This document shows, piece by piece, positions 43,391 to 53,702 of a DNA stretch of 64,000 bases. Under the pieces are notes generated by a model, which saw nothing but the letters and a program-made list of their open reading frames with translations, ran no database searches and had not been told where the DNA came from. Each line of letters starts with the position of its first letter. The first letter of the stretch is position 1. This DNA comes from Cylindrodendrum hubeiense (taxonomy: Eukaryota > Ascomycota > Sordariomycetes > Hypocreales > Nectriaceae): contig JAANBB010000023.1 of the NCBI GenBank assembly GCA_014621425.1, positions 1 to 64,000 of the forward strand, written 5' to 3'. The position numbers were made by a program, and so were the translations under genes.

Positions 43391-45097
43391 TTACTGCAAC
43401 TTGAAACTCCTTTTCAAAGCCTCGCCCAAACGTGCGACTGCCTCTTCAATTTTATCTAGAGGGGCAGCGGCAAACGTGATTCGATAGAAGACGTCGGGGT
43501 ATTCCTTGTTCGCCGTTGCTTGGAACCAGCTTCCTCGAGCCACGAGAACTCCCTCTCCGATACTTTCGAGCCAAATTTCTTCCTCAATCTGGGCGGCAGA
43601 CTTCGTTTTTGCGTCAGGGTGTTTCCGCCAATCCACTTTCAGCCATTGCTACAGAGGGTTAGATCACGAAGTTGCAAGCAAGGACATATGCAGGGTAGGT
43701 AAACTTACAAACATGCCAGCCTCAGCCACATTCCAGGTAACAATGTCCTTGGGGAGGTGACGATCGCAAGCATTGGCCAGGAAGGTTCGGCGGGTAGAAT
43801 ATTCCTTGCGAAGATGCAGTAGCCATTGCAAGAACCCGGAATGGCCCCAATGTTCGTCCAACAATTTGAAGAGTGCAAGTTGACTGAACCCACTTGGGCC
43901 TTGCGTCGAAACGTCGGCGTGGATTTTGTATCGCTCGATGATTTGCTGAGAGCTAGTCACCCATCCCACACGAAGACCAGGACTGACGACCTTGCTGAAT
44001 GAATCCATGCGAACCACCCGTCCATCTGTGTCTATGCTGAGGTAGGTGGGGATCAGCACCTCAAGCAATGCTTCAGGTGACTTTGGTGTGCTATCATCCT
44101 GGGAATTCTCTGCGGAAGGATCAAACTTGTCCATTTGAATATAGTAGTAAGGGTCATCTTCCATGATGATTAGGTCGTGTTGTTGAGCCACGCGATATAT
44201 GTCCTTGCGACGCTGCAGGCTTTGAGTAGCACCGGTAGGATTCTGACCCGTGGGAACACTGTAGAGCAAGAATGGCTTCCTTGAGCCACCATGGGCAGCT
44301 GGATCCCAGTTTTGGAGTATGTCGTGAAGGCTCTGAGGAATCAAGCCCTCGGCATCCATTTCCACGCCAAGGAAACGAGCTCCCATCGGCAGCGCGGTCT
44401 CAACTGCTGATGAGAAAGTGTAGTCATCAGACAGGACATAATCTCCTGGCTGTGCAAACATTCGCAAAGTAATGTCCAGCGCGGAGGTATTGCCGACGCT
44501 CATGGTGCATTGCCAATCTGCGTATGGGGGATTATGGACCAATTCCACGTGCTCAGTTAGCCAGCGGAGTAGCTGTGCGGAACCACTTCCTTGGCAGTAG
44601 TTTAGTGCTACCGTGAGATCATAGACACTATTGCCGGAAGATATGTCGGTCTTGCTGGACTGGAGCCCAATGGTTTTCGGAGAGCCCTTATCACCGTCGG
44701 TATTGTTTAACGGCACCACTGCATGCTCCAGAGACTCAAACGGAATATACTCGCTGAGTGGTATGCCGCCTCCTAGTGAAATCATGCCCGGTTTTTGAAG
44801 ATGTTTGAAAGCAGCCTTGAGGGTGCATCCTTCGCGACTGGCGGATTCAGTGCTCAGACGGTCTGTTGGATGGGTTTAGTAGCCACGCTTGCTAGGTTGG
44901 ACTTTGAACTTACGATCCCATCTTAGAGCCGCAGGCTTATGCTTGTGGCTTCGGGTTTTGAACGGCTCACTCACTGCCAGCGCCGCCACACCCCATTGTG
45001 CAGGGTTGACGTCGGACCGGTGTGGTTGAAGGTCCTTGACATTGGTGGCCTTTCCAACGGGCACCTGCCCAGTTGAAGTGTCGGCGGAAGGTGACAT
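43391..45097 (-). CDS. PLP-dependent aminotransferase, aromatic/2-aminoadipate type (Aro8-like)
   Basis: Class-I aminotransferase, 531 aa, exons 44914-45097, 43709-44862 and 43391-43648, all in phase. Visible marks are GMISLGGGIPLSEYIPFESL (family N-terminal lid), NYCQGSGSAQLLRWLTEH, SVGNTSALDITLRMF, YSVPTGQNPTGATQSLQRRK, MEDDPYYYIQ, and the PLP-Lys motif MDSFSKVVSPGLRVGW. Fungal Aro8/kynurenine-aminoadipate aminotransferases transaminate Phe, Tyr, Trp or 2-aminoadipate. No presequence is obvious (MSPSADTSTG), so probably cytosolic. Neighbours give no pathway hint. Confidence 0.92.
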
Positions 45098-46594
45098 GTC
45101 TCGAGTGAAGATGGATGAAGCAGGGAATAAATATGATTACGCTCTTGAGATGATTGAAAAGACACGAGCATGTGGAATGACTTGAAAGGACATCTATTAT
45201 ATAGCAGGGGAGATGTACTCACAATATGAGAATCGGCCAAACCGGAGTGCGGCGTAAAATGGGGCTCAGAGGCTGGCGTCGGAGAGGAGTTCTCCGAGTG
45301 GGCCAGAGTGTGGACTAGTCGTAACCCGTTTGAGGAAAGCTCTCTCCGATTCTTATCAGCGTCCCAGTATTTGTCGGCATAGGGCGTATCATTCGTAGGG
45401 CGCGTCACACTTAGGGCGCATGGTTGCAGACGGCGGGATGACGACTTTGGTTATATGGACTCGGCTTACAGATCAAGTGTTGTACGATATGACTGTTATC
45501 TGAGTGCCGCCGGGACCGGGAACTAAGTGTAACACGCCGACTCAGGTTTCCACTTGCCCCCGATTTATGTGGCAGTCGAGCTCTAGTTATATTGGATAGG
45601 CAATTTGACTCACGTCTTTGGCTGGATACCATACAATTCGCTCGGTGCCGACATCGCAAGCCTTGTCTGGGCAATAAAGGTGGTTACGTCTGCATCTCAT
45701 CTGGGCCCTCAACTTTCTCTGTACAACCCTAGACTGCTCAAAGACTGCTGCATAGGTTGTTGCGGGGCAATTGCTCATCACATTAATGAGCCTGTTATAC
45801 TGCTGATACTAAAAGGCAACTTTATCAGTTCGGCATCATGTCCAAAGTGTGCTTTGTAGCTGCTGCTTCAGAAGGCTGGCTGTATGGCTGCTATGGGGGT
45901 GCCCTACAGCGGTTGTAGAAGATGCCTGCCCTGTGGCGGCCACTGGGAGATGCCCTTGCGGCTGCGACGGAGGTGTGCTGTGGCTACTGGAAGATGATGC
46001 CCTGTGGCTGCTAGTGTGGCTGCTCCTGGGGGGGAAGTGAATAGTGCCATGGTGAGAAAGAAAAAAGGGCCAAAACCGTTGTCTTATTCTGACCAATAGA
46101 AGGTCCATATTCACATCCAGGCCAATTCACTTCCCCCTCCTCCTTGGTGTGCTGGAGGATGCTGGCGGAGTCATCTGGCCCGACTATTCTTCCAACCGCC
46201 CTGACGCCGCAGGGGATGATGTTACGGTTACGGTTACGGTGGCTATCGATAAGGCGAATGCAGCCATCTGTTCCTCCGGCGTAAATCCGGCGAGGAAAAA
46301 TTGCGCCAAGACGTCTGCGGTTTGCGGCACCGTTTAGCTGAGCGGGGGAGCCAGGGAGCCACACTTCTCCGTGGTACTAACACATCCCACCACACACAAG
46401 CACACACAACCGCGTATTCGTAAACGAGGCCGTGGTTCTTTTATCAGCATACCCCCACTAAATCCACTAAATAGTCGCGCCATGTCGCATACCCAAGCAG
46501 CCCTGCGCCAACCTGGCAACCTGCCAACCTTGCATCTCGAGCGACGTCTCTCTCGCGCCGGCATCAATGCGATATACGCACACCTGGGCCGACT
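45098..46594. other. Intergenic with GC-rich degenerate repeats
   Basis: Left part is the aminotransferase promoter. 45855-46030 contains degenerate GTGGCTGCT / GATGCCCTGTGGC repeats. A (GTTACG)3-like hexamer run sits near 46222-46240. The right end is the promoter of the next regulator. No supported gene. Confidence 0.5.
45855..46030 (+). repeat. Degenerate GC-rich repeat block
   Basis: Imperfect copies of AGATGCCCTGTGGCTGCT-like units at intervals of roughly 20-30 bp. Unit boundaries are blurred; read by eye. Confidence 0.5.
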
Positions 46595-48178
46595 TTGCCA
46601 TCGGAAATGCGCACGACCCTTCGCAGGTCCTGTGACGCCTGTGCCAAGGCGAAGCATGGGTGCGACCTACGGACCCCCCGGTGTTCTCGATGCATCAAGA
46701 GGAAGACTAGCTGCGTTTACACGAATGAGCCTCTGACTTCGTCGTCGTCACCGGAGTCGTCGGGAAACAATACACCTGCCGTTAGAGACGATGAGCAGCT
46801 GGCATCCTTAACATTGAGGGAGAGGAGGATCACGCCCGAGATTTCAGAGAGCTCGGCATGGGTCATGAACACCACAGATGCCTCCTTTGATCCATTTGAT
46901 TCGTATCCGCCGACGAGGCTTCCTCGCGTCCATGTCCAGCGTCTCATCTACCATTGTAATTCACTCAGTCGATGAATCCTTAGAATTAGACTAATCTGTC
47001 TAGTTCTGTCCAGCATCGCCTTCCAGTACTACCCCCTAGACCTCAACATGGAGTCGAATCCATTCGTCGTCTCGTGGTGGCCTCTTTGCCTCGCAGACCC
47101 CGCATTGTTCCACGTCTCACTACAGACGGCGTCTCTGGACGAGGAATTGAGGGCCCAGAAGGGATTTCCGCTTTCCGATCTGCTCATGATGGATTCTGTG
47201 ACGTTGGTGAGACGAAAGATTGAGGATTCATCAGAGGCGTTTCACGACGAGACTCTGAATTCCGTTGTCACCTTGGCCGCAATTGAGGTGAGTTCCCTCT
47301 CTATTTTTTCGTCTTGCAATGCTAACGCCTCATACCCACAGCATGGCAAAGGAAATATCCAAGCTAGTAGAATGCATATTAATGGAGTAAAACGAATGGT
47401 TACTGTCAGGGGCGGAATTAACGAACTAAAGAGCACAAGCCCTCTTACGGCGAGGATGGTTTCTTGGTGAGACTCGCACTTCTAAATGGTATATCAAGTA
47501 CTAACTAGTTTATCTAGGGTTTCTATGCTGGTCACAGGAACTCCCCAGTTTCAAACTCAAGATGACTTTGGCTTTGGAACCGGAATTAGCCCAATACTGC
47601 AATGGCATTTGGCGTCGACGCCCCCAGAGAAGCCTTTCGATGATCCAAACATCGACCCTTCCATTATCGATATTTCAACCCGACTTCGCAACATCTTCCA
47701 CCAGCCACATCTTTCACGCCTAACCAACACCGAGCTGCACGACCTGACATGTTTTGTCGTGCACAAGCTGCTCCTGCTGCCTCCCCTGTCGCCTGACGTC
47801 TCGAAGGGATCAGCCATTTCCGAATGTCTTCGGTACTCAATGGCGCTATATATGCTGTCAATTCACGGGACAACGTATTACTCTCACATGGCGCTAGCAG
47901 GTGCCATGGTTTTCCAGCTCAAAAGCCATCTTACAGTTTTGGCTGAGACAGACTACATCTATGGTCCACTGGGGATCTGGGTTCTCTCTATAGGCATGGC
48001 AGCTACCGTTGGCACAAGGGACTACCAAAGCTTCAAGGAACACGCTAGCACGGCTGCGGTGACCCTCGGGTTGCGCAGATGGGAAGATATCCTAAGCTGT
48101 TTAGAGAGCATACTCTGGATGAGAACACAGCAAGACGAACTCTTCCGCCAAGGGTGGGAGGAAATCCTCACGTCATGA
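46595..48178 (+). CDS. Zn2Cys6 transcription factor
   Basis: Nuclear regulator, 476 aa, in four exons (46595-46955, 47004-47287, 47342-47466, 47518-48178), all in phase. The zinc cluster CDACAKAKHGCDLRTPRCSR...C lies at about residues 13-40, followed by a Ser-rich linker. The middle domain resembles fungal DUF3468-type regulators (PFVVSWWPLCLADPALFHVSL, HINGVKRMVTVRGGI, and near the end FGFGTGISPILQWH and LEDxxLW-like CLESILWMRTQQDELF). The Met at 46607 is an alternative start. It reads toward the CYP61-like gene and could control it; no direct evidence. Confidence 0.9.
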
Positions 48179-48738
48179 TGACATAAGTCTACCCCGTAGA
48201 AAGACTGCACTGCACGTCTGTCTCATTTACCCCTAATTAAAGAATTTACCAAGCTCCGTTACAACGATACGTGGTGTTCATGTTGATCCGGCAGCATTGC
48301 CGTTCCCATCGCCTGATCGCAATTCGGAGTCTAAGCCTAAATAGGACTAGACTCCGCGGTAATTGTGGATCTCACAGATAGCCCGTCAGATCACCCCCTT
48401 ACCTGCCATCGGAGTCTAGTACAGAATGGGCTACATCCTACGGAGCACATCTCTGTTATTAATCGACTTCAACACATTGGAGACGAATGCGATCCAATGG
48501 CGGCACCTTGTCCCGACCACTCTCTGTCGGACAATACCGGCGGGAGTCAGCTTGAATCTCAATCTGACCATAGCTACCGCTCCTTCTCAGTGGCCGGGCC
48601 GTCGTGTCGGGTCCCAGGCTGTCCGACAGTACGAATACGCCCTTGCAATCGTTCCATTCCTATAAAGGTCTCGGGGCCCAACTATTCGTCAATTCCTCGA
48701 AATGATTGTTCAGTCTTGTATCAAGCCCAACACACGCA
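48179..48738. other. Promoter of the CYP61-like gene
   Basis: 560 bp without a supported gene. A TATA box (TATAAA, 48661-48666) lies 73 bp upstream of the P450 start. ATCACCCCC at about 48390-48398 resembles the first part of a sterol regulatory element (ATCACCCCAC) but differs at its end. Confidence 0.5.
48661..48666 (+). promoter_or_regulatory. TATA box of the CYP61-like gene
   Basis: TATAAA within CCTATAAAGG, 73 bp before the ATG at 48739; position fits a fungal core promoter with a short leader. Confidence 0.55.
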
Positions 48739-50508
48739 ATGGCTACGGTTATTGAAGGCAATGCTGCCCCCTTCGTTGAGAACGGAACCAAGTTTGCGCA
48801 GGATGCTACCAGCGAGCCCAATGGCCTCCTGGCAAGCTACATTTCTGGCTTGAATGGCTTCCAGTTGTTCTTCACAGTTGTAGCCATCCTTATTGCCTAC
48901 GATCAATGTACGCCACCGAGAATCATGGAAATCACCACGCCCTGCTTACACGCTTCCAGTTCTTTATATCTACCGAAAAGGTTCAATCGCTGGACCTAGG
49001 TTCAAAATCCCCTTTATGGGGCCTTTCATTCAAGCCCTCCACCCAAAGTTCGACGAGTATCTTGCTCAATGGGCCAGTGGTCCGCTCAGCTGCGTTTCGG
49101 TGTTCCATAAGTGGGTGCTCTCATCGCAATGCCCTTTGAATGGTCAATACTAATTGATATGCCGCAGATTTGTCGTCCTTGCTTCGGACCGCGATATTGC
49201 CCACAAGGTCTTCAGGTCACCAACATACGCCAAGCCATGCATTGTTCCGATCGCCACCGAAATCATGGGTTCATCCGCCTGGGTGTTCCTCATGGGCAAG
49301 GCCCATACCGAGTACCGCAGAGGATTGACTGGCCTCTTCACCAACAAAGCGCTCAGCACCTACCTGCCAGTTCAGGAGAAGGTCTATGGCGATTACTTCG
49401 ACAAATTCGTTGCTGCCAGTGAAGCCAATGGAGGAAAGCCAATGCCATTCATGGGATTTTTCAGAGAGATCAACTGCGCAATGTCGTGCCGGACATTCTT
49501 CGGAGACTACATCTCCCAGGACGCGGTCAAGCGAATTGCTGACGACTTCTATCTCGTTACGGCCGCTCTCGAGCTTGTCAACATCCCCTTTTCCATCTAT
49601 GTCCCGTTCACCAAGTGCTGGCATGGAAAGCGCATCGCCGATGCTGTCCAGGCCGAGTTCACAAAGTGCGCTGCCGCATGCAAGGTCAACATGGCCACTG
49701 GTGCCGAGCCCACATGCATCGTCGACCAGTGGGTTCAACATATGATGGAGTCCAAGAAGTACCGCGAAAAGATTGCTGCTGGAGACTTGGAAGCGAAGAA
49801 GCCAGCTAACCTCATTCGTGAATTCACAAATGAGGAGATTGGAAAGACCCTGTTTACCTTCCTCTTCGCGTCGCAAGATGCATCCAGCAGCTCTACTACA
49901 TGGCTCTTCCAGGTACTTGCTCAGAGACCTGATGTCCTGGATCGCCTCCGAGAAGAGAACCTCGCCGCACGTGGTGGTGATCGAAACCAACCCTTCCAGC
50001 TGCCCATGATGGAGTCCCTCCCTTACACCAACGCCGTTGTCAAGGAGATCCTGCGCCATCGTCCTCCAGTCATCTTTGTACCATACGTTGCCACCAAGGC
50101 CTTCCCCGTTACTCCAAACTATACCGTACCAAAGGGTGCCATGGTTGTCCCGTCCTGCTACCCTGCCCTCCACGACCCGGAGGCGTACCCCAACCCCGAT
50201 GCTTTCGACCCAGACCGGTGGATCACGGGTGATGCTGAGACCAAGACCAAAAACTGGCTGGTTTTCGGCTCTGGCGCACATGACTGTCTTGCACGAACCT
50301 ATGTACCACTTACCATGGCTGCTATGATTGGCAAGGCTGCATTGGAAGTTGATTGGGTGCACCACGCTACAAGCCGTTCGGAGGAGATTCGAGTTTTTGC
50401 CACGCTGTTCCCTATGGTATGTTCAAAATTTACCACAAGATGTTATCAGGCACGCGCTAATTTGATATGTAGGATGAATGCCCGCTTGTTTTTACCAGGA
50501 GGCCATAA
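48739..50508 (+). CDS. Cytochrome P450, CYP61 (Erg5, sterol C22-desaturase) family
   Basis: ER-bound haem enzyme, 534 aa, exons 48739-48907, 48960-49110, 49168-50416 and 50473-50508, all in phase. An N-terminal membrane anchor (LFFTVVAILIA) precedes the Erg5-typical FKIPFMGPFIQALHPKFDEY and WASGPLSCVSVFHKFVVLAS. I-helix LFASQDASSSSTTWLFQ, EILRHRPP (ExxR) and VTPNYTVPKGAMVVPSCYP follow. The haem loop is FGSGAHDCLARTY; canonical Erg5 proteins I know read closer to GPHVCLGQ, so this is diverged around the Cys ligand. The family makes the C22-23 double bond of ergosterol. The local setting (regulators, broken acyl-CoA ligase) suggests a paralogue rather than the housekeeping copy, but only the rest of the genome can settle that. 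Confidence 0.9.
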
Positions 50509-51424
50509 ATGAACCTGCTTTCGCAAGAGAAGAAATAATCCATGTCCCGCCTCCAGAGGCGAGAACCTTCAGCAACAATCCGATTGTCCATCTTTTAGGA
50601 TACCAACCATGAGATGGTAGTAAAATAACTGCGGTCGCGGAACCCAAGATAAGGGAATAATAGAGAATGGAAAACTTGGAAGTTAGGAAGCCCAACACGA
50701 GAATGTAGAGGCTAGTTATTATCTGAGGTTCGCCCAAACGTTAACAATAAGAAAACGGAGCTTTTTTCGATGTCATTGCGACAGTGTTGAATTGATCAAT
50801 TCCGGCTTGCTAGTGAAACAATTTCCTCCAGTCATGAAATCGGGCGAACTGATAGAGAAGTGATGTCGGTCTCCATAATCTGAGGTAATCTTAGTAGAAG
50901 AGGAGAGTGTAAGGAGAGCGAGACGGGGCCGAGGAGCCGGTTGGAGGTGGGGAACGGAGAGCTCGGCATAAGCCCTATGCCAAGTTCAAGCGTATTAGCA
51001 GCCTCGGGTTGCTACCTCACACCTCATTTACTAAGGTGTGACTGGCAATCACTAGTCCTTACGATTTCAAGACACCCTCAGTGCTGGCCGGAGATGTTTC
51101 GCCGATGACCTAACCGGGTCTACGCGGCAATGATACAGTATCTGTCCAAGAAAGCTCATAAAAAGGGGGGTTCGGCGTTATGAAGTTCGGTGTTATGAAG
51201 ACAAAAGATTATTAAGCCCGAGATATTAACATGTTGGTCTTAATGGTAACACGGTCAGAACTATCAGGATCCGGCTTACCCGGGTCAAGTCATCGAGCCA
51301 TAATGACATAGTGTGACACTGATGTATAAGAAGGCAATGCTAAGGTATTGTTGAGCGTTTTACACGCGCTAGAAAAACAATATTGGACATCATTTGTGTT
51401 TGTTGTATTTTTCAAGTTGTCAAA
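50509..51424. other. Intergenic, no gene seen
   Basis: About 900 bp between the P450 and the acyl-CoA-ligase-like gene. No supported open frame. Any 5' leader exon of the ligase would lie at its right end. Confidence 0.5.
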
Positions 51425-53417
51425 GTGGCGTTCACTCCGCCGGCGTGGGTTCCCCAATTGCCTGTGGGTAAGTCAATCATCCCTCTTCCATTTTCATACA
51501 TTTGGGACATTGTGTGACGGAAAATATTAGATCCTCCCGACTCTATTAGCTTAGCTGAGTTTATGGCTAATGAAGAATACGGTCGATACCCAATTGCCGC
51601 AGCAAGAAAGCCATTCACGTGTGGCTTGACGGGGAAGTCGTACACGGCGGCCGAGGTTGTACAGCGAGAAGATTACATGGCAAGGGCAATATGCAGCCGG
51701 CTCGGCTTCAACAGTGGAGGCACAGAATGGGACCGTGTAGTCGGCCTATTCTCGTTGAACACGGTTAGCTTCATATCCCTGTCGACTACCATGACTAATA
51801 ACATAGATTGACTACGTCACGGTCACCCATGCAATCCATCGTATTGATGGTATTGTTACACCCGCAAGCGCCGCATTTCTAGCTCCAGAACTAGCAGAAC
51901 AACTCCGCTCGTCCAAGGCCACAGCTTTGTTTACTTGCGTCCCCCTTCTGGAGACTGCCCTTAATGCGGCTGATGCTACTGGAATTTCCCGCGATCGTAT
52001 CTTCATCCTCCCCTTACCTAGTGACAAGAAGGAGAAATCTCCATTCACAAACATTGATGATCTGGTCAACGAGGGTATGACTCTACCAGAGCTCAAGCCA
52101 GTACGGTGGTCGCAAGGACAGGGAGAACGGCAAGTAGCATACTTGAGCTACTCTAGCGGCACCTCAGGCCTTCCTGTTAGTGAATCCCCCCTATTTACTA
52201 CCCATGTCTTACCCGTCAAACCTTCTAGAAAGGCACTATGATTTCGCATCGAAATGTCATCGCAAATATCCTCCAAACCATAGCTTATGAGGGTGTGGCT
52301 CGCAAGAAGCAAGGCGTTGAGACACATCGTTTTCTCGGTATACTTCCAATGAGGCACATCTACGGCCTTGTCATGATGGGCCACGTTGGTGCTTATCGTG
52401 GCGATGAGCTCATTCATTGTCTTACCAAAGTACAGTCTCACAAAGCTCTTGTCAGCAGTCCAAACTTTTAGGATTGAACAGATCAACATCGCTCCGCCGA
52501 TTCTTGTTCATTTAATAACAAACCAGGAGCAGTGCAAGAAATTTGACCTAAGCAGTATCCGATCGGTGTTCTCAGGGGGTGCGCCATTAGGTCGTGAAAC
52601 TATTAATAGTGTTCATGGCATGTACCCTAAATGGCATATATGTCAACTTTATGGTAAGCGGCTTTTCAAAACAATAGAAATCTACTAAATAAATGATAGG
52701 AATGACTGAAACCTCGCCCCTAGTTTCAGCGACTAGCGAACTAGATACCTTTGATGGATCTTCTGGTTCACTCATCCCCTCAACGAAAATCAAGATTCTG
52801 GATCCAGAGGGAAATGAGATACGAGAATATGACAAATCAGGAGAAATACTTGTTCAAAGTCCATCAGTTGTCTTGGGATACCTGAGAAATGAAATGGCAA
52901 CATCAGAGGCCATTGTCTACCATGACGATGGCCGGTGGCTGAAAACAGGAGATGAGGGTCTAATTCGCAAATCACCAGGGGGAAATGAGCATGTGTTCAT
53001 CGTGGACCGAATTAAAGAATTCATTAAAGTCATGGTATGTGAACATCTTGACTTCTCAGAATATATTTTGCTTACAATGTGGAGGGTATGCAAGTGGCGC
53101 CTGCGGAGCTTGAAGCACACCTTCTCACCCACCCATTTGTGTCTGACTGTGCCGTTATCCAAGTGCCTCACCCACGCGCGGGAGAGGTACCCAAGGCATA
53201 TGTGGTTAGGTCCGTGGAGTCGACAGGGATGTCTGCCAAGGAGACTGCTCAAGAAATTTGCAAGCATGTGGAAGACCATAAAGCCAGGTTCAAGTGGCTA
53301 GTGGGAGGCGTGGAATTCATCGAGGCAATTCCGAAGAGCGCAAGTGGAAAGATTCTTCGGCGAGTGCTGAGGGAGAAGGAGAAACAAGACATCAAGAAGA
53401 CCGCGACAAAATTATGA
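51425..53417 (+). pseudogene. 4CL-like acyl-CoA ligase (AMP-binding), probably inactivated
   Basis: Adenylate-forming CoA ligase of the fungal 4-coumarate/phenylacetate-CoA-ligase type. Six exons can be followed with good splice sites: FTPPAWVPQLPV; DPPDSISLAEFM...FSLNT; IDYVTVTHAIHRIDGIVTPA...LSYSSGTSGLP (AMP-binding P-loop); KGTMISHRNV...; MTETSPLVSATS; and GMQVAPAELEAHLL...PKSASGKILRR (C-terminal Lys). Two lesions: the tandem CATTCATT at 52411-52418 shifts the frame by four bases between GDELI and VLPKYSL, where the protein otherwise continues; and the expected initiator ATG at 51425 reads GTG. The start could instead be split by an intron (A|TG) or lie at 51563. No normal intron can absorb the 4-bp insertion. 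Confidence 0.8.
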
Positions 53418-53702
53418 TCCAAGTGGGTATTGCGTATGAGAACTATTGCCAAGGGAGCTGGTATGTCATACCCTCTAATAATTTTCTAATGTACCCAGGT
53501 ATTTTAGCACCTTGGGTAGTAGAAGGAAACCCACACAAACAACGATGAGGATTGAGCTTAGCGGTGGCCATTGTCTTTGACTGGCAATATGAATGTGAAT
53601 AAGAAATAAGACGTCTAGTTTGTTGCTGGTTGCTGAACCTACTATGAAACGTACTACTAAAACCATTTTGAACAAGTTAATCCGCAAGAAACGCCTGAAC
53701 CC
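53418..53702. other. Convergent 3' flanks
   Basis: 285 bp between the ligase pseudogene and the Ctf1-like regulator; nothing else is seen. Confidence 0.55.

Noticed and set aside
49271..50365. 364-codon minus-strand open frame
   Set aside because: Antisense to exon 3 of the CYP61-like P450, which has all P450 motifs on the plus strand.
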